Assembly: GCA_022478985.1 (NCBI GenBank)
Contig: JAKSZP010014955.1
Location: forward strand, 1 to 64,000
Reading direction: 5' to 3'
DNA length: 64,000 bases
Source: Massospora cicadina
Taxonomy: Eukaryota > Entomophthoromycota > Entomophthoromycetes > Entomophthorales > Entomophthoraceae
Part shown: positions 57,471 through 64,000 of the stretch, piece by piece
Layout of the letters: each line of letters opens with the position of its first letter
Position numbering within the stretch: the stretch's first letter is position 1
Translations under genes and position numbers: made by a program
The notes under the pieces: generated by a model
Told to the model about the DNA's origin: nothing
Seen by the model: the letters and a program-made list of their open reading frames with translations, nothing else
Database searches by the model: none

Positions 57471-58770
57471 CCTGCATTCATAAGTTAATGTAAGTTCTTC
57501 AAATGACTTCTTCCTTGCACTTGGATTAAAAGATAGAATTTGATGGAAAGGGTTGAATAAATTGAATTCAATTTTGTAAACTCAACTCTTGAAGAGGATA
57601 ATCATTAGGTCTGCTACTGAATATATAAGTAGTGGTCCAAGAGCTCATTAAGTTCATAATTTCACATGTAGTTGGCTCTTGCAGCTCAAGCTCTTCAATG
57701 CTATAAGTGGTATAACTGGCTTGATGTTGGCATAGCAATACATCTTTGCTTTAACAATGGTTTGGCCCTTCTTGATTCTAACAGAGTTCTTAAAAATGTT
57801 CCCTAAAATAGGATTTTGACTTATCAATGGTATGTATAATTATAAAATCTGAGCATGAACTAGTTTCCTGTTCTCTAACTCTTTGGGGAAGTAGATCTTA
57901 TCATTGCAATTTCTGGTATATTGATAATGATGTTGACCAGCATAGTATTCTGTTCTCTGGGCAGTAGACGCATCTATTCACTGGCATACAAGTGCAAACC
58001 AGACTCTGCGTCTACTGTTAGTGATATCTAAATTAATATTATTATTTTCAAAGTATGACTGACTGGATGATTACAATGCATAGTTTGTTAATTAGGCACT
58101 TGCTTATTCTGCTCCTTCTTCTCTTAAACTTAAAAAGCAAGTGACATTTAGTATTTGAGTATATTGATTGAACTATAGATGAAGATAATGATTTGCTAAC
58201 CTCAACTATGAACTGCGTTCCTATGAGGGAATTGGAATAGGTGTTCTCAAGTAATACAGCCAGAGCAGACAAGGAAATTTGTTAAAAAATTGAATGGGTA
58301 CTATTGAATAAGCTTCTAGCGCTTTGGTTGACTCAGGCTTGGAAGTTCTGAACATGGCCTGATAATCAACGTCTGGTGAAAACTTCAATCTCTTAATAAT
58401 CTTAAAAGGCATAATATTAAATGGACGCCAGTATTCAGTACTTCTAATACTTTGACTTTATGTATGGTGATTCCATTTTTATATTACTCTTGATAATGGT
58501 CATGCCCATAGTAAAAATTGCACTGACAATTTGTCTAATTTTTCTTAAATCTCATGAAGGCAGGACTCCTTGAAATCCTTGCATAACTCTCCAGTTTTCC
58601 TTTTGAAATATTAATGGATGTGGCTTATTGGGATTTTTAAAATACAAGATACTGTCTGTGATATGAGTGGTCTTGGAGGCTTGGGCCAAGTAAGACTTAT
58701 CTGTGGGCTCAAACTTTTCTTGGTTAGGTCTGAGGCAGGTGAGCACAAGCACTCCACTTAAAGTTATAAT

Positions 58771-60160
58771 GTCATAGTAACCTGAATTAACCTATAAATC
58801 AGGTTCATCTTTATAAATTTCATTGGTATGGTACACAACCCAGTTTTTCTGACCTTGTGACCTCCTCTTAGGTTCTTCATTCTTATCTCTTTTAGTTTAG
58901 TCAACTTTTATAAAAGTTCCGTTCTTTATGACGGTTGTTACATTTAAACTTGGCAAAATTTAGGCACATTTGTTCAACTGGTTAGTAAGCCTTCTCTTTA
59001 AGATAATGCTCATGACTGAGAAAGTAACAGCATTTGGTTGGGGAAGAATTACTGATAGTTATGATGTCTTTACTCCATCTTGTAAGCAACTTTAATGTCA
59101 ATTAAGACCATTATAATGGACTTCATGGGTTCAGTTAATTTTCAGCTAAGGCCTTGTACATCAGGAGTTGCAAGTGTAAGTCAAGCAAACTAAGAAAGAT
59201 GTTTTTTGCAGTAATTATGTTAAGGGCTCCAGTTTTCTAAAGGTTTAGCCTTGAGGTAAGACCATTTTGTGTAGCCCAAAAATTGTTTAATACTTTCCTA
59301 TTCTTATAGCAAGAAATTTTTGCTTCATAATTTGATCCTGTGCGCTTCTAAACTTGCAATTAGAATCCACTTGACTTTATCTTAAGTTTAATGGTTAAAG
59401 TGTACTCCAAGCATCTCATGTGCTTCTCTAATCATTAATCCTTAAACATGGTGATCTTTTTGTTAGTTGCTGTTTTCATCAATATTATTTATTTATAACT
59501 AAAGAAATCTAGATATAGTTCCCTTGTCAGTGATAGACTTTTTCTTAGAGTAGAAGTGAAAATCAGCATTTTATTCAATTGCAATATTTATGTGCAGGTT
59601 GTAAAGCCATTGATAGTGTGTTGGTACTGGTAGTTCATTCTCTCAAAGTAGTTAATGGTCTTAAGGGTGGAAGACATCTCATTTGCAATTTGTTTACATA
59701 TTGCTTCAGGAAATCCAACTAGTTGTGGATTTTCAGATTGGTAAACATTGATTTTAAACTTTTTATACAGTTTTATTACTCTCAATCTTTAAAAATTCAA
59801 AATTTTACTTTAGTCATGTCCATCTCTTTAGTACTTTCTTGCGGTGATGATCATTTAGCTCTTCTTAGCTTAAAGCAAAAATAAGCTACACAGTGCTATA
59901 AATTGTAAAAGTATCTTATAAAAACTCTATTGTTATTTTCTGGATTTAACTCTCTAACGCAAAATTTTGCAATTTACATTAGGTACACTGCTAGTGTGCC
60001 AGGTCAACAGTATGAATTCTGATGACCCTTGCTCTTTTACCTTCACTAGCTATCTTTCACTATAGGTTTATGGCAAAAACTCCCCAACTTAGCATAGCCA
60101 ACAACTGCACTCTTGGTTGATTAACAACATCATTAAATCCCAGATCTGGATCCTTTAATT
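58771..60160. other. AT-rich spacer between E10 and E11
   Basis: No domains recognised. A 65-codon minus-strand frame at 59,588-59,785 ('SSTLKTINYFERMNYQYQH') could be part of an E10 Gag but shows no diagnostic residue. Confidence 0.25.
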
Positions 60161-60161
60161 T

Positions 60162-60229
60162 ATCTAGCCATCTTGACCTGAGTGGTCCAACATCTATCTA
60201 GTCATCTTAGCCTGGGCAGCCCAGAACCT
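60162..60229. repeat. 34-bp tandem duplication
   Basis: Units start ATCTAGCCATCTTGACCTG (60,162) and ATCTAGTCATCTTAGCCTG (60,196). Possibly within the 3' LTR of E11, whose other LTR lies outside the window. Confidence 0.65.
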
Positions 60230-60391
60230 GTTTTTCACTTCTGCCAGATACACTTTCAGGTGCTAATGTGAAGAGCCTGACATAGTTGTCAAGAGAGTAT
60301 CTGTAACTCTCTCATTCCCAGCAAGGTGATATGGGATGCAAACCCACATTGATAGGGAACTAGCCATTAGAAGAATGGGTAGGAAGACACC

Positions 60392-60690
60392 TCAAGCGGT
60401 GCTAGTGCAAAGGGTACCCCAGGCAAGTGTGTAAAAAGCAACATAAAATACCAGGTAAGTAAGGAACATCACCTCTTGAGTGGACCCCAGAGGGGCGTCC
60501 ATAATCAAGTGTGGCTTGACGTCAGGGGGCTTGGGTGCCTCGATCTGGAGGGGACCTGGGCGGCCCACAGGTGCCCCCGGGATTTTGGTAAATTGCAAGA
60601 TAAGGTAGTGGCCCATATGGTTGGATACCTCCCCAAAGAGGTCCACCACCAAGTTTGCCTAAGGAACCATTGGAAAAACGTAAAATAACG
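60392..60690 (-). pseudogene. Unrecognised GC-rich frame downstream of E11
   Basis: An 86-codon open frame with a Pro-rich middle ('GAPVGRPGPLQIEAPKPPDV') and a hydrophobic end ('VMFLTYLVFYVAFYTLAW') that could span a membrane. Base composition matches E11, not the AT-rich surroundings. It may be E11 3' or LTR sequence read by chance, or a piece of another element. Confidence 0.25.
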
Positions 60691-60764
60691 GGGGTTTTAT
60701 TTAAGAAAGTTGATCAACAAGGAATGTTGGTCACAAAAACATATTTAAAATGAGGTGGGGAAAT

Positions 60765-60960
60765 TCAGGTTCTGCAGAAGTGCGCCCAAGCCTTGATGCA
60801 CCAATAAACAGACGATTCCATCTGTTTGGTAAAATACACCAAAAGCGCCTTCACTTGAGTAATCAATTGAAGCCTTATTTTACCTGAAGTCAAAATTTCA
60901 TAGCTGGAGTGGGACTCAAACCCTTGCTCTAACCAAGCAAATTGAACCATCTGCATTTAA
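60765..60960 (-). repeat. tRNA-like head, possible SINE
   Basis: On the minus strand TGGTTCAATTTG (60,938-60,949) resembles an A box, TTGGTTAGAGC a D arm, and GGTTTGAGTCC (60,912-60,922) a B box with one C-to-T change. Spacing between boxes is short, as if the anticodon arm were deleted. It starts just after the apparent end of E11 pol, suggesting an insertion there. Confidence 0.4.
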
Positions 60961-60975
60961 AATATAAATCGTTCA

Positions 60976-61577
60976 TTTCAAGGCCTGGGCTGAGATAGGA
61001 GGCTGGGCGTTTTGCACCCCATTAGTATCAACCTGGGCATGCTTGGCTTGCACCCAGCGTTGATCTAAGGTGTGCTTTAGGTCATGGAGAGCCTGAAGCT
61101 TCACCTTCTGGGCCTCCTGTCACCCAGCCTTATCTCTAGCGTCAGTCCCTACTATTGTGTCATCCAAAATATAACATTACCCTCTCCTCCTTCTTGGGCT
61201 TCACCCCCCCCTCCAGGGGCGTTTGCTAAGGAGAAGTTCTTATGTGCTGGCGGCAACTTCATAGCAGCAACGGCTGGCTTCAGCTGAGATCCTGCAGCCT
61301 CAGGGAAATGATTATGAAATGATTTGATCAGGTCTTGGGCATGTACACAATACCATGCTGGCACCCAGCTGTTCTCTGCTGCGTCAAACCCTTTCCAAGA
61401 TAACAAGTACTCAAGGCGTCGCTTAACCCAGCGGGAGGCTACTATTTCCTCCACTTCCAATTCTGGTGCCCCATCCACAAGATAAGCCTCAGGGGTCACA
61501 GGAGGAGGGCCCTCAAACAAGTTCAACTTGCTTTCATAAAAGACAGAGAAGATCTGAAACGCGGAGGGAAGATCCAA
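60976..61577 (-). pseudogene. E11 chromodomain and C-terminal tail
   Basis: 'ELEVEEIVASRWVKRRLEYL' then 'LSWKGFDAAENSWVP' is a complete chromodomain core with its aromatic positions, followed by 'LIKSFHNHFPEA'. The frame stops at 61,152, but an adjacent frame continues as protein-like text ('DDTIVGTDARDKAG', 'KLQALHDLKHTLDQRWVQAK') to a stop near 60,976, so the intact protein probably had a ~60-residue Gln-rich helical tail. Confidence 0.75.
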
Positions 61578-62647
61578 CTGGTATGAGCATGTCCCACCTT
61601 TCTAACTACCCGGTAAGGACCAATCCTCTTTGGACCCAGTTTTTTGCATGGCTGCTTGATAGGGATGTTGCGAGCATCAAGCATCACAAGATCCCCTTCC
61701 TTGTATGATGGACCCATTTGGCGCTTTCCATTGGCATTCTTCTTATAAACCAGCATAGCTGCCTCCAAACTTGTGGACACCCCTTGATGGACCTTCTTAA
61801 GAGTCTTAGCAAAGTCCAGCACCGCTTCCACTTTGGAACCACAGCTGGGCTCCATGTTAAAACGCAGGGTTAAAGCTGTGGTTAGCAAAAAAAGGTGAAC
61901 AACCAATTGATGAATGCAAAGTATTGTTGTAACTAAACTGGGCCATGGGAAGGTGAGGAACCCAATCTGAATGGTCTGCGGTGGTGTAACAACGCAGAAA
62001 TTGTTCCAAGCACTGATTCACTCGCTCAGTCTGCCCATCTGATTGGGGGTGATATGCCGTTGAATGGCAGGGGTGGATCTGAAGAGTCTTACACAACTCT
62101 TTCCAAAAGATGGAGGTGAACTGGATCCCCGGTCACTAATGATTTCTTGAGGAACCCCATGAAGCGCAAATACTTGGGCAACGAAGAGCCTGGCCATTTC
62201 AGCGGCAGTTATAGTTGTTCTGCAAGGAATAAAGTGAGCAAACTTTGTAAAGCGGTCCACCACCACCATGATTGCATCATACCAATCTGAAATGGGTAAC
62301 TCCACAATGAAATCCACTGATAGGGAAGTCCAGGGCCCTTCAGCCTTTTGGACTGGTACCAGCAACCCTGCTAAAGGTTGCCGAGTGGGTTTCATTTGAT
62401 TGCAGATCAGGCACTCTTTACAGTACTGCCCTACCTGAACAGGAAAGCCCTTCCAATTGTAAGTGCGTCTTATAAACTCCAAGGTCTTTGCTTTCCAAGG
62501 ATGACCAACAGTGATTCCGTCATGATGGTCCTGGATGATCTCCAGGTGCAGTGGTCCAGCAAGAACCCATAGGCGACCCTGAAACCACACCATCTCATCC
62601 TTCACATGATAGCCCCTGGATAAGTCCTCCTGATTCAGGTCACTCTA
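61523..62647 (-). pseudogene. E11 integrase (broken)
   Basis: 62,018-62,605 contains the HHCC finger ('HHDGITVGHPW', 'YCKECLICNQMK') and core start 'LSVDFIVELP' with the first Asp, and 'EIISDRGS' with the second. After a frame change, 61,857-62,096 has 'AYHPQSDGQTERVNQ' with the catalytic Glu. 61,523-61,906 has the GPY/F-type module ('PCKKLGPKRIGPYRVVRKVG'). All three catalytic residues remain; only frame changes break it. Confidence 0.85.
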
Positions 62648-63340
62648 AGTGAGAACAACAGCATATTCAGCTGATAACGGCTGAGAAAGAACTACCTTCC
62701 TAAACATGCTATATTCTGCTGCATTTTCCAAAGGCATGAGCACTGGCGTATGTACCATGGACTTAGGAAGTTGAGGCAGAATCATACCTGTTGGAATCAT
62801 CAACCGAGTGTTGTGAATCTCTACCTCCTTTGGATTGGGAGCCAAAGCAGGGTTGCGGCTCAAAGCATCCGCCAAACCATTCTCCTTACCCTTGGTAAAC
62901 TCATAGGAAAATGTAAATAGGGCAAGGGTCTCATGCCAACGGGTCTGACGTGGTGTTAGAACATGTGGAGCACGGTAGTACAACAGGGCTCAGTGGTCAG
63001 TGCATACCCAAAATGGTTGGAAAGAGCCATGTAAGTGGTGATGCCAATAAATCAGCGCCTCCACCACTGCTAATAACTCCTTATCATATATGGCATAGTT
63101 TAACTCATGCAGAGACATTTTCCTAGAAAAATATCCCACAGAATGCTCAGACCCATCTTCACCCACCTGTAACAGGGCAGCCGCAATGGCGAAGTTAGAA
63201 GCATCTGAGGACACAATGAACTCCTTTGCAAGGTCAACATGGCGAAGGATGGATGTGGATAACAAGGTGCACTTCATCGCTTGGAAAGCATCCTCCAAAA
63301 TGGGGGACCACTGAAGCACCTTGGCCCCACTGGCCTTATA
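62648..63340 (-). pseudogene. E11 RNase H (one stop)
   Basis: 'FIVSSDASNFAIAAALLQV' (first catalytic Asp), 'YAIYDKELLAVVEAL' (Glu) and 'FWVCTDH' (Asp) are followed directly by TGA at ~62,987, then open frame again through 'YEFTKGKENGLADALSRNP' (last Asp). Apart from the stop the domain is complete. Confidence 0.85.
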
Positions 63341-64000
63341 TAAGGGGGCTGCCACCTTGGAGAGACTGGGTGTGAACTTCTTGAGGAATGTACACGTCCC
63401 CAAAAAGCTCCTCAATTCCTTGACAGAGGTGGGGGTAGGCCACTCACAAATAAATTTTTCCTTGTCTATAGTTATCATATGGCCCTGATCAAAAATGACG
63501 TTGCCCAGAAAAGTAACCTGGGACTTAAAGAATATGCATTTGCTAAACTTGAGGGTAAGGCAAGCGGCCCTCAATCTCTCCACTACTTGTTGAAGGTGAA
63601 TTGCATGTGACTCATGATTGGGGGAAAACACCAGAATGTCATCCATGTAGGCAACCGCACATACCCCAACAAGTCTCCCAACGCAGCATCAATGCGGCGT
63701 TGAAAGATGGCAGGGGCATTCTTAAGCCCAAAGGGCATAACCTGGAACTGAAAAATTCCTTTTCTGGTATGAAATATGGTTAACCATTCCTGGCCCTTCT
63801 TTATCCAGATTTGATTGAACGCATTGAGGCAATCCAGCTTGGAGAAGACCTTTGCCTTCTCCACATAGCGCGCAATATGAGAATCTAAAGGGATGGGATG
63901 GAGGTCAGGTACAGTCACATTGTTTAAATTTCCATAATTGACACATGGATGTAAAGTTCCATCAGCCTTCTCCACAAAAAGCAGTGGGGAGCAAACAGGG
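63341..64000 (-). pseudogene. E11 reverse transcriptase (partial, one frameshift)
   Basis: 'FSKLDCLNAFNQIWIKKGQE' and 'FQVMPFGLKNAPAIFQR' mark the palm. The catalytic 'YMDDILVFSP' is intact but starts the next frame, so a small indel lies at ~63,650. 'FSKCIFFKSQVTFLG' and 'SFLGTCTFLKKFTP' mark thumb and connection. The N-terminal fingers begin at the window edge ('PCVNYGNLNNVTVP'). Confidence 0.9.

Larger units (their letters stand above)
55440..58770 (-). mobile_element. E10: gypsy RT-INT relic
   Basis: RT, RNase H and integrase text in Ty3 order on the minus strand, heavily broken. It is distinct from E1/E5 (its motifs are closer to the generic 'FGPLP...GNQFIIV' integrases). LTRs not identified. 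Upstream pieces at 58,048-58,412 and 58,552-58,752 may be protease/Gag but carry no motif I can name. Confidence 0.65.
60976..64000 (-). mobile_element. E11: chromovirus (gypsy), runs off window
   Basis: RT, RNase H, integrase and chromodomain follow in order on the minus strand, in GC-richer DNA with long open pieces and few breaks, so it is younger than most neighbours. Gag, protease and the 5' LTR lie beyond position 64,000. Chromodomain and RT text fit fungal chromoviruses but similar elements occur in vertebrates too. Breaks: a frame change at ~63,650 in RT, a TGA at ~62,987 in RNase H, a TAG at ~62,647, and frame changes near 62,100 and 61,560. Confidence 0.85.

Noticed and set aside
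1..64000. Host protein-coding genes
   Set aside because: No frame outside the retroelements is long enough or motif-bearing, and I saw no convincing exon chain with splice sites; short open frames in the AT-rich spacers fit chance.

Overview
This is eukaryotic, AT-rich DNA that consists almost wholly of retrotransposon remains. I found no host gene, rRNA gene or intact tRNA gene. The Ty3/gypsy, Ty1/copia-like and LINE relics, two of them chromoviruses with chromodomains, fit best with a repeat-swollen fungal genome, but nothing seen here excludes another eukaryote. Nearly every coding region is broken by stops and frameshifts, so gene-sized entries below are pseudogenes whose limits are approximate.

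Layout. E0 (start to ~0.85 kb, minus) is a Gag fragment. E1 (~1.1-7.75 kb, minus) is a gypsy element with gag-PR-RT-RH-INT, PBS and 5' LTR. E2 (~8.4-9.1 kb, minus) is an RT fragment. E3 (9,124-17,337, plus) is a complete but decayed gypsy element with both LTRs. E4 (~17.3-20.1 kb, plus) is a chromovirus relic. E5 (21,218-30,525, minus) is the best-preserved full-length gypsy element, with ~0.95 kb LTRs and a near-perfect 5 bp target duplication. E6 (~31.7-34.9 kb, minus) is a shrunken relative of E5. E7 (~34.9-39.95 kb) is bounded by old LTRs with an unrecognised interior. A LINE (~40.6-45.8 kb, minus) carries ORF1, an APE endonuclease and an RT. E8 (~46.2-50.1 kb) is an LTR pair around non-coding DNA. 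E9 (~53.1-54.4 kb, minus) is a copia-like Gag relic. E10 (~55.4-58.8 kb, minus) is a gypsy RT-INT relic. E11 (~61.0 kb to the window end, minus) is a GC-richer, less broken chromovirus that runs out of the window.

E1, E3, E5 and E6 form one family. They share a Gag capsid with CCHC knuckle, a DSG protease, a YLDD reverse transcriptase, an integrase with a 'DHLTRWV' core signature, and a primer-binding site starting TGGTGCTC. The most interesting feature lies between pol and the 3' LTR. In E5 this ~1.1 kb holds a protein-like reading frame of roughly 330 codons on the strand OPPOSITE to gag-pol. It ends just short of an A-rich tract that follows integrase. Decayed counterparts in the same place and orientation can be argued for E3 and E6, which suggests a conserved antisense gene of this family.

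Smaller dispersed repeats are also present: two copies of a motif resembling the Alu domain of SRP RNA (35.6 and 52.3 kb), tRNA-like heads that may be SINEs (40.2 and 60.9 kb), tandem arrays inside the E5 LTRs, and perfect hairpins in the E3 LTR. The window reads as nested and abutting insertions of different ages, with E5 and E11 apparently the youngest.
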